A model generated the notes under the pieces. It had not been told where the DNA came from. It ran no database searches and worked only from the letters and a program-made list of their open reading frames with translations. Positions 8,046-16,420 of a stretch of 64,000 nucleotides of DNA are shown here, one piece after another. The first letter of the stretch is position 1. Each line of letters opens with the position of its first letter. The stretch comes from Arthrobacter sp. SLBN-122 (GTDB taxonomy: Bacteria > Actinomycetota > Actinomycetes > Actinomycetales > Micrococcaceae): positions 930,001 through 994,000 of the forward strand of contig NZ_VFMS01000001.1 of the NCBI RefSeq assembly GCF_006715165.1, read 5' to 3'. The position numbers were made by a program, and so were the translations under genes.

Positions 8046-8625
8046 CCGGCTGGCGGCACGCTTGAGCTGCTGAGCGCGCCAATCGGCGGCCGACGTCAAT
8101 TGGTGAATGGGGGTAGCCGCGCAGGAAAGCAGTCAGGGTTCCGCTGTAGGCCAGGAGTACCTCGTCGGCCAGCTCTTGAGCCCGCGGGCCGGCGAGGGGG
8201 CGCGAGAAATGCAGGAGGCGGGTGGCGAGCAGGGCGGTATCCGCGGCGAGGACGGCGCTGATCTCTTCTGCGGCTGCGGGAAGCTCGGTGGCGGCAGCAA
8301 GAAAGGCGCACCAGCGTGAAGGGTGGTTCTGGTCGCGCCGGTAGGAGGCAAGGGCGTCAAACACTGCCAATAATCGCGCCATATCGTTATCGGCCGCAAC
8401 GATGTGCTGGTCCCAGACTCCCTGCCAGTCCGCCAGCCTGACCCTTAGGGCTTCAGCGACCAGTGCGTCCTTGCTGCCGAAATGCGCGTATAGCGTGGCG
8501 GCGGATACCTCCGCCTGCTGCAGCAGCGCATCGACGGGAGTGGCCCGGATGCCCTGGTCGAACAGAACTTGATCGGCTGCCTTGAGCAGGCGTGCGCGTG
8601 CTGGAAGTCTCTGGCCGATGGTCAC
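8011..8625 (-). CDS. TetR-family transcriptional repressor
   Basis: This is a 204-residue protein with an N-terminal TetR helix-turn-helix: RARLLKAADQVLFDQGIRAT, then VDALLQQAEVSAATLYAHFG, then SKDALVAEAL. The C-terminal ligand domain is all-helical. The frame stays open far upstream, but homology begins at GTG 8625, which leaves a clean divergent spacer to the MFS gene. That spacer carries two copies of an operator-like motif, so the protein most likely represses itself and the exporter until a ligand binds. The C-terminus reads into the 3' end of the DUF305 gene, an unusual 35-bp convergent overlap. Confidence 0.88.
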   Translation of the reverse strand: MTIGQRLPARARLLKAADQVLFDQGIRATPVDALLQQAEVSAATLYAHFGSKDALVAEALRVRLADWQGVWDQHIVAADNDMARLLAVFDALASYRRDQNHPSRWCAFLAAATELPAAAEEISAVLAADTALLATRLLHFSRPLAGPRAQELADEVLLAYSGTLTAFLRGYPHSPIDVGRRLARSAAQACRQPASSGREWPSSG

Positions 8626-8651
8626 AACCCCACTGTAACTGCCCCTATTGC

Positions 8652-8687
8652 AGAACGATAGTTCTACTGTACTGTAACGATCGTTCT
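8652..8687. promoter_or_regulatory. Duplicated TetR operator between the regulator and MFS genes
   Basis: Two near-identical 12-mers, AACGATAGTTCT (8654-8665) and AACGATCGTTCT (8676-8687), lie 22 bp apart, about two helical turns. The outer AGAACGAT and ATCGTTCT also form an inverted repeat. This is the arrangement expected for cooperative binding of two TetR dimers. The motif ends 25 bp before the MFS start and should cover its promoter. Confidence 0.75.
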
Positions 8688-8712
8688 GGTCTTGGTCTTT
8701 GAGGAGGATCCC

Positions 8713-9870
8713 GTGCGCGCTATGGTGGCCAGCGGAATGGCATTGATAGCGGCGACCTATGGGCTGGCGCGCTTCGGTTACGGGCTTTTCCTGCCCCGGT
8801 TCAGCGAGACCTTCCAGATGGGATCGGCCACTGCAGGATTCATCCAGGCCGGGAGCTTCCTCTCTTTCTGCTTGGCGGCAGTTCTCGCTTTGCGCCTTGC
8901 TGCCCGTCCAAGGCTCGTCGTCATATGTGCGGGGATTACAGCTGCCCTGGGATCGACGGGTGTGGCGGTGGCGCCTAATGTCGACGTCCTCGGAATGAGT
9001 GTCGTCCTGGCCGGCGCCGGCGCAGGATTCGCAACCCCGGGCCTGGTCACGTTCATCGAGCGCAACATCGCCCCGGCATGCCAGGAAAGCGCGCAGACGA
9101 TTGTTAATGCCGGCACCGGGGCGGGCATCGTCGTCGCGGGCATCCTCATGCTCCTCACAACTGACCAATGGCGCCTGGGCTGGGTGGCAATCGCTGCCCT
9201 CGTCGCCATGGCAGCCATTGCCACCCTCCGTGCTGACCGGGCTGCCCGCCGGGACCGCGCGGCTGGCCTGCCATCCCAGGTGCGGGCCCGCGACCTGGCG
9301 CCACTGGCCTGGCCCATCGCCGCGGCAGTCCTGGCCGGCGCATCCAGTGCCGCGATCTGGACTTTCGGCCGCACCGTCATGGCCGCTTCCCGCCCGGGTG
9401 AGGAGACATACTCAATCCTTGCGTGGATGGTCCTGGGCGCCTTTGGGGTACTCGGTGCAACAGCCGGAAAAATCGTTAAAGCCTGGAGTCTGCGGACGGC
9501 ATGGAACCTGACCTCATTAGCCATGGCAGGGGCAACCGTCGTGCTGGGCGTGGCACCAGGCAGCCCCTTCACCGCGTATACCTCCGTGGCGCTGTTCGCC
9601 GCCAGCTACACCGCCCTGTGCGGGGTTCTGATCATCTGGGCAGTCCGATTGGTTCCCGACCGTGCCGCCGAAGGCACTGCCGCACTGTTCATCGCCCTCG
9701 CCATTGGTCAGGCGCTCGGCTCGGCAACACTTGGAGTCCTATTTGCCTACGTCTCACCGGTCCTGGCCTTCACCGTGGCCGGGATCCTCGGAATCCTCGC
9801 AGTACTGCCGGCAGCGAAATGCCGGCCTGACACATCCTCCCGCCCGGCACTACGGCAGCGGACACCATGA
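8713..9870 (+). CDS. MFS transporter, YbfB/YjiJ family
   Basis: This 385-residue protein has about 12 hydrophobic segments. The first helix contains MALIAATYGLARFGYGLFLP, the hallmark of YbfB/YjiJ-type major facilitator proteins. I chose GTG 8713 because GAGGAGG lies 5 bp upstream; the in-frame TTG at 8692 has no such site. The divergent TetR gene and shared operators suggest an inducible efflux pump, but the exported compound is unknown. The gene is convergent with the DUF302 gene, 29 bp apart. Confidence 0.87.
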   Translation: MRAMVASGMALIAATYGLARFGYGLFLPRFSETFQMGSATAGFIQAGSFLSFCLAAVLALRLAARPRLVVICAGITAALGSTGVAVAPNVDVLGMSVVLAGAGAGFATPGLVTFIERNIAPACQESAQTIVNAGTGAGIVVAGILMLLTTDQWRLGWVAIAALVAMAAIATLRADRAARRDRAAGLPSQVRARDLAPLAWPIAAAVLAGASSAAIWTFGRTVMAASRPGEETYSILAWMVLGAFGVLGATAGKIVKAWSLRTAWNLTSLAMAGATVVLGVAPGSPFTAYTSVALFAASYTALCGVLIIWAVRLVPDRAAEGTAALFIALAIGQALGSATLGVLFAYVSPVLAFTVAGILGILAVLPAAKCRPDTSSRPALRQRTP

Positions 9871-9899
9871 GATTCAAGGGGTCTTGTACGCGAACGGCT

Positions 9900-10319
9900 C
9901 TATAGCCTGGTAGTTCCACCCAGATCGGCCAGGGCCTTGCGAAGGCGGGTACCGGCGTCGTCCGCCACTTCCTTAACGGAAGGGGCGCTGCTGAGCTGCA
10001 CCATAGTCTGCGGGTCGATGGCTTCCACCGTAGTAACGTCCGCCGACTGGTTACGGCGCACCACCACATTGCAGGGCAGCAACGCGCCCATTTCCGGTTC
10101 AGCGGCGAGGGCCCGGCTGGCAAGGGCCGGGTTACAGGCACCGAGGATGATGTAATCCCCGACGGCGTCCGCGGCTTCGGCGCCGAGCTTGGCTTCGAAG
10201 GTGGAACGGACGTTGATTTCCGTCAGGATCCCGAAGCCCTGCGCGGCAAGGGCCGCGCGCGTGCGGTTCACGGCCTCCGCCCAGGGCACGGAGACAGTGG
10301 TGGCCAATGTGTACGTCAT
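9900..10319 (-). CDS. DUF302 domain-containing protein
   Basis: This 139-residue protein has the DUF302 pattern: a Thr-rich first strand (YTLATTVSVPWAEAVNRTRA), EQGFGIL-type AAQGFGILTEINVRSTF, ILGACNPALASRALAAEP around residues 60-77, and MGALLPCNVVVRR. The biochemical role of DUF302 is not established; the domain often occurs next to sulfur-oxidation or redox genes. The ATG at 10319 has a GAGGAG site. It sits 40 bp downstream of the CstR-like regulator on the same strand, so it belongs to the regulator's own transcript, back to back with the rhodanese operon. Confidence 0.88.
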   Translation of the reverse strand: MTYTLATTVSVPWAEAVNRTRAALAAQGFGILTEINVRSTFEAKLGAEAADAVGDYIILGACNPALASRALAAEPEMGALLPCNVVVRRNQSADVTTVEAIDPQTMVQLSSAPSVKEVADDAGTRLRKALADLGGTTRL

Positions 10320-10359
10320 GTTGCTCCTCAAAGTTGCGTCGGGTCCGGCGGTTCGGCGG

Positions 10360-10650
<291 letters not shown>

Positions 10651-10658
10651 TCAACTAT

Positions 10659-10716
10659 ATACCCCGATGGGTGTTTTGACTACCCCCGGGGGTATCTGCA
10701 ATACTCGGTGGGGTAT
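10659..10716 (+). promoter_or_regulatory. CstR-type operator array and promoter of the rhodanese operon
   Basis: Three CsoR/CstR-type palindromes lie here. ATACCCCGATGGGTGT spans 10659-10674. TACCCCCGGGGGTA, which is perfect, spans 10681-10694. ATACTCGGTGGGGTAT spans 10701-10716. A -35 (TTGACT, 10676-10681) and a -10 (AATACT, 10700-10705) with 18-bp spacing bracket the perfect palindrome, so bound repressor would block the promoter. The leftmost site faces the regulator gene and could provide autoregulation. Confidence 0.82.
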
Positions 10717-10744
10717 CCACCCGACCCCTTCCGAGAGGCCACCA

Positions 10745-11362
10745 ATGACTCCCCCTTCCAAAGCACCCGCCGTCACCGCACTCGCCCCTGAAGCCCTCCA
10801 GTCCTGGATCAAGGAGCACCAGGACCTTGTGGTCATCGATGTGCGTTCCGCCGCTGAATTCGAATCCATGCACATCCGCGGCTCCTACAACGTGCCACTG
10901 CCGCTGCTGTCCGAGCACACAGACGAGCTCGCCGCCCGGCTGGGTTCGCGTGTGGTCCTGGTCTGCCAGTCCGGCGTGCGTGCCGAGCAGGCCCGCCAGC
11001 GCATGGCCACCGTTGGCCTGGACACCGCTTACGTCCTCACCGGCGGCGTTCCCGGCTTCGCCGCCGCCGGCGGCGACGTGGTCAAGGGCAAGGACCGCTG
11101 GGACCTGGAACGCCAGGTCCGCCTGGCCGCAGGCTCCCTGGTGATGCTGGGCCTGGCCGGGGGCAAGTTCGTCTCGCCCAAGGTCCGCATGCTGGCCGGC
11201 GCCATCGGCACCGGGCTGACGTTCTCGGCCGCGACCAACACCTGCGCCATGGGCAAGGCCCTGTCTGCCATGCCGTGGAACAAGGCCGCCAAGGAGCCCA
11301 CCCGCGAAACCGCCATCCTGCAGCTTCCCGTGCAGCCGGCTGAAGAGGGCGCCGCCGCATGA
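10745..11362 (+). CDS. Rhodanese fused to DUF2892 membrane domain (YgaP/CstA-like)
   Basis: This is a 205-residue protein. Residues 15-105 form a rhodanese domain ([19 protein letters not shown], active-site loop CQSGVR with Cys74). Residues about 120-185 form a DUF2892-type membrane hairpin ([15 protein letters not shown] and [19 protein letters not shown]). The same domain order occurs in YgaP, a membrane sulfurtransferase. Cys74 should carry a persulfide; the membrane part may take it from, or pass it to, a membrane partner. ATG 10745 is the first start after the operator array and has GAGAGG upstream. Its stop overlaps the TauE start by 4 bp (ATGA). Confidence 0.9.
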   Translation: MTPPSKAPAVTALAPEALQSWIKEHQDLVVIDVRSAAEFESMHIRGSYNVPLPLLSEHTDELAARLGSRVVLVCQSGVRAEQARQRMATVGLDTAYVLTGGVPGFAAAGGDVVKGKDRWDLERQVRLAAGSLVMLGLAGGKFVSPKVRMLAGAIGTGLTFSAATNTCAMGKALSAMPWNKAAKEPTRETAILQLPVQPAEEGAAA

Positions 11363-12117
11363 TTCCGGCCCTGGGTCTGGGGCTCGTCGTCGGCGTCGTA
11401 CTGGGCGTAGTGGGCGGCGGCGGGTCCATCATCGCTGTCCCGGCCCTGGTGTACGGCGTGGGCATGAGCCCCGCCCAGGCCATTCCCACCTCCCTGCTGG
11501 TGGTGGGGATATCCTCCCTGGCAGCCCTGCTGCCCCGGATCCGGGAAGGCCTGAACTGGCCCGTGATCGCCCTGGTGGGGGGCGCCGGCATCCCGGCAGC
11601 CTGGGCCGGCGCGGCCGTGGGCAAGCTGCTGGACCCGACCATCCTGATGCTGGCTTTCGCCGTGATCATGGTGGCCGCGGGCATCCGGATGCTCAGCAAG
11701 CCCCGCGAAAGCGAAGGGTCCTGCAGCACCGGGCCGAACCGGGCATTCCGGTCCTGCGCCCCAAAGGCCGTGGGAGTGGGCCTGCTGGTCGGGTTCCTCA
11801 CCGGATTGCTGGGCGTGGGCGGCGGCTTCCTCATCACCCCCGCGCTGACCATCTTCCTGGGCCTGCGCATGAAACAGGCCGTCGGCACATCCCTGGCCAT
11901 CATCGTGGTCAACTCGGCCGCCGGGTTCAGCGCCCACGCCGCCGGCTACACCATCGACTGGGCCACCACCCTGGCGTTCGCCATCCCGGCGATCGTGGGA
12001 TCGGTGGTTGCCGCCCGGTTTGCGCGGCGGCTGAAGGACAAACACATCCGCATCTCATTCGCCGTACTCATCTTTGCCGTCGCGGCGTGGGTCACCGCCG
12101 GCACGGTCACCGCCTGA
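11359..12117 (+). CDS. Sulfite exporter TauE/SafE family permease
   Basis: This 252-residue protein has about eight hydrophobic segments and the duplicated TauE/SafE motif: [20 protein letters not shown] near the N-terminus and again [20 protein letters not shown] near residue 145. The family exports sulfite, sulfonates or similar sulfur anions. In cst-type operons it is thought to remove the sulfite or thiosulfate made during persulfide oxidation, which fits this setting. Translational coupling to the upstream rhodanese is indicated by the ATGA overlap. Confidence 0.92.
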   Translation: MIPALGLGLVVGVVLGVVGGGGSIIAVPALVYGVGMSPAQAIPTSLLVVGISSLAALLPRIREGLNWPVIALVGGAGIPAAWAGAAVGKLLDPTILMLAFAVIMVAAGIRMLSKPRESEGSCSTGPNRAFRSCAPKAVGVGLLVGFLTGLLGVGGGFLITPALTIFLGLRMKQAVGTSLAIIVVNSAAGFSAHAAGYTIDWATTLAFAIPAIVGSVVAARFARRLKDKHIRISFAVLIFAVAAWVTAGTVTA

Positions 12118-12139
12118 CCCATCCATAGAGGAGAGCACT

Positions 12140-12481
12140 ATGGGACTGATCGATTCCCTCAAGAAGGCCTTCAGCAAGCCCTACAAGACGATTTCCGTGG
12201 CACAGGCCAAGGAACTCCTGGGTTCGGGGGCCACACTCATCGACGTCAGGTCGGCCCAGGAGTGGCGGACCGGACGGGCGCCGCAAGCCAAGCATGTCCC
12301 CCTGGACCGTCTGCAGGCCAGCACCGCCGGCATCCAGAAGACCCATCCGGTCATCGCAGTCTGCGCCTCGGGAGTTCGCTCGGCCTTGGCAGCCCGGCTC
12401 CTGGCCGCCAAGGGCTACGACGCCTATTCAGTGCGCGGCGGAATGGCCGCCTGGCGCCAGGCCGGCGAACCCGTCCGCTAG
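12140..12481 (+). CDS. Single-domain rhodanese-like sulfurtransferase
   Basis: This 113-residue protein has a short amphipathic N-terminus (GLIDSLKKAFSKPYKTIS) and one rhodanese domain: TLIDVRSAQEWRTGRAPQAK and the active-site loop CASGVRS with Cys75. The closing SVRGGMAAWRQAG is typical. It should accept sulfane sulfur on Cys75 and pass it to a thiol. An AGAGGAGAG site precedes ATG 12140, 22 bp after the TauE stop. It is the second of three separate rhodaneses in this operon. Confidence 0.92.
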   Translation: MGLIDSLKKAFSKPYKTISVAQAKELLGSGATLIDVRSAQEWRTGRAPQAKHVPLDRLQASTAGIQKTHPVIAVCASGVRSALAARLLAAKGYDAYSVRGGMAAWRQAGEPVR

Positions 12482-12530
12482 CAACACCACCACCAGCTCC
12501 AGCCACAAACCACTTCAAAGGAGAACCACC

Positions 12531-12827
12531 ATGGCTGAAATCACCATCACCGAAGCCGAACAGCGCCGCTCCACCGCCCGGATCCTCGACGTCCGCGAGG
12601 ACTTCGAGGTCGCCGAAGGCATGATCCCCGGCGCCCTGCACATCCCCATGGGCCAACTCCAGGCCCGCCTGGGCGAGCTCGATCCCGCTGTGCCCGTGAT
12701 CGCCGTCTGCCGCAGCGGCAACCGCAGCGCCGCCGTCGCGGACGCGCTGAACGGCGTCGGCTACAAAGCGGACACCATGGCAGGCGGCATGACCGCCTGG
12801 ACCCGCGCCGGACTCCCCACCACCTAG
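12531..12827 (+). CDS. Single-domain rhodanese-like sulfurtransferase (short form)
   Basis: This 98-residue GlpE-sized rhodanese has ARILDVREDFEVAEGMIPGA, the active loop CRSGNRS (Cys60), and TMAGGMTAWTRAG at the end. The loop differs from the CASGVRS and CQSGVR loops of its neighbours, suggesting a different sulfur donor or acceptor rather than simple redundancy. AAAGGAG precedes ATG 12531. It lies 49 bp after the previous rhodanese and 56 bp before thioredoxin. Confidence 0.92.
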   Translation: MAEITITEAEQRRSTARILDVREDFEVAEGMIPGALHIPMGQLQARLGELDPAVPVIAVCRSGNRSAAVADALNGVGYKADTMAGGMTAWTRAGLPTT

Positions 12828-12883
12828 GCCCTGCCGCAGCCGCCCCAAACCCCACCCCGCCCCGAAAGGACACGACAGAGATC

Positions 12884-13246
12884 ATGGCAACCATCGACAT
12901 CACCCAGCAATCCTTCGCCCAGACCCTGGAGGACAACAGCATCGTCTTCGTCGACTTCTGGGCAGCCTGGTGCGGCCCCTGCCGCATGTTCGCCCCCACG
13001 TACGGCGCCGCCGCTGAACGCCACCCGGACATCACCTTCGCCAAGGTGGACACCGAGGCCGAACAGGCGCTCGCGGCAGCAGCAGACATCACCTCCATCC
13101 CCACCCTGATGGCCTTCAAGGACAAGACCCTGGTCTTCTCCCAGCCGGGCGCGCTGAACGCCACTGGACTGGAGGAAGTCATCCAAGCCGTGAAGAACCT
13201 GGACATGGACAAGCTCCGCGCCGAGGCCGCACACCAGCACGCCTGA
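12884..13246 (+). CDS. Thioredoxin
   Basis: This 120-residue thioredoxin fold carries the classical active site WAAWCGPCRM (Cys30 and Cys33), cis-Pro in ITSIPTLMAF, and a normal length plus a short charged tail. It should reduce disulfides and persulfides. In this operon it is well placed to release sulfur from the rhodaneses or to reset the sensor, which is an inference from context. It is the last gene before a new promoter with its own CstR-type palindrome. Confidence 0.93.
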   Translation: MATIDITQQSFAQTLEDNSIVFVDFWAAWCGPCRMFAPTYGAAAERHPDITFAKVDTEAEQALAAAADITSIPTLMAFKDKTLVFSQPGALNATGLEEVIQAVKNLDMDKLRAEAAHQHA

Positions 13247-13284
13247 CCCCTCCCCCCGCGTTCCAGGCACTCCCACATCGCTCG

Positions 13285-13314
13285 TTGCGTTATACCCCCC
13301 GGGGTATCTATACT
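13285..13314 (+). promoter_or_regulatory. Promoter with CstR-type operator, upstream of the persulfide dioxygenase
   Basis: A -35 (TTGCGT, 13285-13290) and a -10 (TATACT, 13309-13314) are 18 bp apart. The spacer holds ATACCCCCCGGGGTAT (13292-13307), 7-bp perfect arms around a 2-bp centre. This places a second, independent sensor-controlled start inside the cluster. Confidence 0.82.
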
Positions 13315-13361
13315 GGATCCAGAACACTTCCCAAACCCCTTTCACTGAAGGAGAGCACCAG

Positions 13362-14762
13362 ATGCTTATCGAGCGCATTTACGACGAAGACCTCGCGCAG
13401 GCCAGCTACCTGATCGGCTGCCAGGCCAAGGGCGAAGCCCTTGTGGTGGACGGCCGCCGCGACATCGCCGTCTACCAGGACATTGCCGCCAAGAACGGCA
13501 TGAAGATCACCGCCGTCACCGAAACCCACATCCACGCCGACTACCTCTCCGGCACCCGCGAGCTGGCCGCCGCCACCGGCGCCAAGATCTACGTCTCCGG
13601 CGAGGGCGGACCGGACTGGCAGTACGAATTCGACGGCGAGCGGCTGTACGACGGCGACACCATCAGTCTGGGCAACATCAGCATCAAGGCGGTCCACACC
13701 CCAGGGCACACGCCCGAGCACCTGTCCTTCCTGGTGACCGACGGCGCCTTCAGTGACCAGCCCGGCTACCTGCTCTCCGGAGACTTCGTCTTCTCCGGCG
13801 ACCTGGGCCGGCCCGACCTGCTGGACGAAGCAGCCGGCGGCATCGACACCCGCTTCCTGGGCGCAAAGCAGCTCTTCGCCAGCCTCCGCGACAAGTTCCT
13901 CACCCTGCCGGACTACGTCCAGGTCCACCCCGCCCACGGCGCAGGCAGCGCCTGCGGCAAGGCACTGGGTGCCATCCCTTCCTCCACGGTGGGTTACGAA
14001 CGCCTCTACGCCTGGTGGGGCCCCTACCTCGCGGCCAACGACGAGCAGGGCTTCATCGACGAACTCCTCGAGGGCCAGCCCGACGCCCACGCCTACTTCG
14101 GCCGGATGAAGCGCGAAAACCGGGTAGGCCCGGGCATCATGGGCGAACGTGCCCCGCTGCAGGAACTGGACACCGCCGGCGTCGCCAAGGCCCTGGCGGA
14201 GGACACCCTGACCTTCATCGACACCCGCCCCAACGACGAAGTCCACCAGGGCACCGTGGTCCGGTCCCTGAACGTTCCGGCCGGCAAGTCCGTGGCCAGT
14301 TACGGCGCCTGGGTGGTCAACCCGGAGACGGACAAGAACCCGCTGGTGCTGCTGGCCAAGGACCAGGAGCAGGCCCAGGACATGTGGGACCACCTGGTCC
14401 GCGTGGGCATCGACAACGTGGCCGGGTACATCACAGGCATCGAGGGGCTGCCCACCTTCACGCCGAAGCTGATCCGGCCCGAGGACCTCGACAAGTTCGA
14501 CGCCGCCATGGTCCTGGACGTCCGTAACAAGACCGAGCACAAGGCAGGGCACGTGCCGGGCTCGTACCAGCTCAGCGGCGGCCGCCTCATGTGGCACCTG
14601 GATGAGCTGCCTGCGGAAGGCAGCATCGTGTCCTACTGCCAGTCCGGCGTCCGGAACTCCGTCGCCGCCAGCGCCCTCCGCCGTGCGGGGTACGACGTCG
14701 TCGAACTCGATGGCAGCTACGCCGCCTGGAACGCCTGGCAGAACAGCGTCCCCGCCGCCTAA
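13362..14762 (+). CDS. cstB: Persulfide dioxygenase-rhodanese fusion (CstB-like)
   Basis: This is a 466-residue, three-part protein. Residues 1-240 form a metallo-beta-lactamase fold with THIHADYLSG (His56, His58, Asp60), a later GHTPEH, and VHPAHGAGSACG, matching ETHE1/CstB-type persulfide dioxygenases. A first rhodanese-like domain (about 265-350) has no active Cys (LVLLAKDQEQAQD in its place). The second (about 370-466) has an intact CQSGVR loop with Cys426. CstB of Staphylococcus aureus has the same order and converts persulfides to thiosulfate through bound sulfite. A good ribosome site (AAGGAGAG) precedes ATG 13362. Two strong hairpins follow the stop. Confidence 0.93.
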   Translation: MLIERIYDEDLAQASYLIGCQAKGEALVVDGRRDIAVYQDIAAKNGMKITAVTETHIHADYLSGTRELAAATGAKIYVSGEGGPDWQYEFDGERLYDGDTISLGNISIKAVHTPGHTPEHLSFLVTDGAFSDQPGYLLSGDFVFSGDLGRPDLLDEAAGGIDTRFLGAKQLFASLRDKFLTLPDYVQVHPAHGAGSACGKALGAIPSSTVGYERLYAWWGPYLAANDEQGFIDELLEGQPDAHAYFGRMKRENRVGPGIMGERAPLQELDTAGVAKALAEDTLTFIDTRPNDEVHQGTVVRSLNVPAGKSVASYGAWVVNPETDKNPLVLLAKDQEQAQDMWDHLVRVGIDNVAGYITGIEGLPTFTPKLIRPEDLDKFDAAMVLDVRNKTEHKAGHVPGSYQLSGGRLMWHLDELPAEGSIVSYCQSGVRNSVAASALRRAGYDVVELDGSYAAWNAWQNSVPAA

Positions 14763-14782
14763 CCAGGGCCACCCCAAAGACC

Positions 14783-14812
14783 GCCCGGGCAGGACCCCCC
14801 TCCTGCCCGGGC
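14783..14812 (+). terminator. First of two tandem 12-bp hairpins after the dioxygenase gene
   Basis: GCCCGGGCAGGA (14783-14794) pairs perfectly with 14801-14812 across a CCCCCC loop. There is no T-tract. It begins 20 bp after the stop codon. Confidence 0.6.
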
Positions 14813-14816
14813 TCCC

Positions 14817-14851
14817 GGCCCGGGCGCGCCCCCACGCGCCCGGGCCGCTTT
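14817..14851 (+). terminator. Second tandem hairpin, intrinsic terminator-like
   Basis: GGCCCGGGCGCG (14817-14828) pairs perfectly with 14835-14846 across a CCCCCA loop and is followed by GCTTTT. This has the form of a rho-independent terminator. It ends only 27 bp before the MFS start, so that gene is either expressed by read-through or has a hidden promoter. Confidence 0.72.
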
Positions 14852-14877
14852 TGACTCCAACGGAATGGAAACCCTTG

Positions 14878-16155
14878 ATGCCCGGCAAAGCTACCCCCCG
14901 TTACGATGCCGGTTCGCCCGGCGCTGTACTGGGCCTGCGGCAGAACCTGGCGCAGTTCATGCTGCTGGTGGCCGTTAACGCCCTGGTGGGCGGCACCCTG
15001 GGCCAGGAACGCACGGTCCTCCCCCTGCTCGCATCCCAGGCATTCCACCTGGACCTGTACACCCGTGCGCTGACGTACATCCTGGCCTTCGGCCTGTCCA
15101 AGGCCGCCATGAACTACTTCGCCGGCACGCTCTCGGACCGCTACGGCCGTAAACCCGTCCTCGTGGCGGGCTGGCTGGCCGCGGTACCCGTCCCCCTCAT
15201 GCTCATCTTCGGGCCGTCCTGGGGATGGATCGTTGCGGCCAACGTGCTGCTCGGCATCAGCCAGGGCCTCACCTGGTCCACGGCCGTGATCATGAAGATG
15301 GACCTCGTGGGCTCCCGGCAGCGCGGACTGGCCATGGGCTTCAACGAGGCCGCGGGCTACCTGGGAGTGGCCGTCACCGCACTCGCCACCGGCTATCTGG
15401 CCACCGCATACGGGCTCCGACCTGCCCCGTTCCTGCTCGGCGCCGCGTACATCGCCCTGGGCCTGGGCCTGACAGTCCTGGCCGTCCGGGAGACCCACCA
15501 CCATGCCAGGACCGAGGCCTCGCAACATGCCGGCGCCCACGGCAGCGCCCACGCCGGCCTCACTACCGGCCAGGTTTTCACCCTCACCAGCTTCAAGGAC
15601 CGTTCCCTGTCCGCAGCCAGCCAGGCGGGCCTGGTCAACAACCTCAATGACGGCCTGGCCTGGGGCCTCTTCCCCGTCCTGTTCGCCGGTGCGGGGTTGA
15701 GCCTTGGCGAGATCGGCATCCTGGCCGCCGCCTACCCTGCCGCCTGGGGCGCCGCCCAACTGGTCACCGGCGCCGCGTCAGACCTGTGGGGCCGCAAATG
15801 GTTTATCACGGCCGGCATGTTGGTCCAGGCCGTCGCCCTGGGCATCACCGCCTCAGCGCACGGCTTCGGGGCCTGGCTCGCCGCCGCCGTCGTCCTGGGC
15901 CTAGGAACCGCCATGGTCTACCCCACCCTGCTCGCCGCCGTCGGCGACGTCACCCATCCGGCCTGGCGGGCCCGCTCGGTGGGTGTCTACCGGCTGTGGC
16001 GCGACGGCGGATTCGCCGTCGGTGCCCTCCTGTCCGGCGTCCTCGCCGACCTGTACGGCATCCCTGCCGCCATCGCCGCCGTCGCGGTGCTCACCGCAGC
16101 CTCCGGCGTGGTGGTTGCCGTCCGGATGCGCGGGAACGACCACGCCGCGGGCTGA
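14878..16155 (+). CDS. MFS transporter, substrate unknown (sulfur-cluster associated)
   Basis: This is a 425-residue, 12-helix major facilitator protein. The loop 2-3 motif is GTLSDRYGRKPVLVAGW and its repeat-half counterpart is GAASDLWGRKWFITAGM. A His-rich central cytoplasmic loop (RETHHHARTEASQHAGAHGS) sits between the halves. The frame extends upstream through the hairpins, but ATG 14878 is the first start after them. Position at the end of the persulfide cluster suggests export of a sulfur product, but this is inference only. It converges on the ACP gene with a 9-bp gap. Confidence 0.85.
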   Translation: MPGKATPRYDAGSPGAVLGLRQNLAQFMLLVAVNALVGGTLGQERTVLPLLASQAFHLDLYTRALTYILAFGLSKAAMNYFAGTLSDRYGRKPVLVAGWLAAVPVPLMLIFGPSWGWIVAANVLLGISQGLTWSTAVIMKMDLVGSRQRGLAMGFNEAAGYLGVAVTALATGYLATAYGLRPAPFLLGAAYIALGLGLTVLAVRETHHHARTEASQHAGAHGSAHAGLTTGQVFTLTSFKDRSLSAASQAGLVNNLNDGLAWGLFPVLFAGAGLSLGEIGILAAAYPAAWGAAQLVTGAASDLWGRKWFITAGMLVQAVALGITASAHGFGAWLAAAVVLGLGTAMVYPTLLAAVGDVTHPAWRARSVGVYRLWRDGGFAVGALLSGVLADLYGIPAAIAAVAVLTAASGVVVAVRMRGNDHAAG

Positions 16156-16164
16156 CGCAACGCT

Positions 16165-16407
16165 TTACCCGTGCCCGGCGACGTACGTGACCAGCCCGTC
16201 CACCGTTGCCACCGCAGGGTAGTCGGCCTCCGGAATGTCCACGCCCGTGGAGCCCGCAATGACCTCCACCAGGTGGAGGAAATCCAGCGAGTCCAGTTCC
16301 AGGTCCTGGCGCAGCCTTGCGCTGCCTTCCAGGTCTTCGGGTTCGACGTCAGGGGCTACTTTCCCGATCGCCGCCTCCACCGCCTGGCGTGCGTCCTGTT
16401 GGTTCAC
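16165..16407 (-). CDS. Acyl carrier protein (stand-alone)
   Basis: This 80-residue acidic protein has the ACP core RLRQDLELDSLDFLHLVEVI, with Ser40 as the expected 4'-phosphopantetheine site (DSL). Helix IV ends in VDGLVTYVAGHG. It is the last gene of the E1/E2 operon, 13 bp after the E2 gene. No ketosynthase, malonyl transferase or other fatty-acid synthesis gene is nearby. A free ACP next to a 2-oxoacid dehydrogenase and an acyl-CoA synthetase suggests that an acyl group is loaded on it, but the route is unknown. Confidence 0.92.
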   Translation of the reverse strand: MNQQDARQAVEAAIGKVAPDVEPEDLEGSARLRQDLELDSLDFLHLVEVIAGSTGVDIPEADYPAVATVDGLVTYVAGHG

Positions 16408-16420
16408 GGCTCCTCCTCGC

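Noticed and set aside
8626..9168. Upstream extension of the TetR open frame
   Set aside because: It would run through the operator and antisense to the MFS gene; TetR homology starts at GTG 8625.
11029..12045. 338-codon antisense frame over the TauE and rhodanese genes
   Set aside because: Low-complexity Gly/His/Gln composition, no motif; the plus-strand genes are coupled and conserved.
13308..14888. 526-codon open frame antisense to the persulfide dioxygenase
   Set aside because: It crosses a promoter and two terminator hairpins and mirrors a motif-complete gene.
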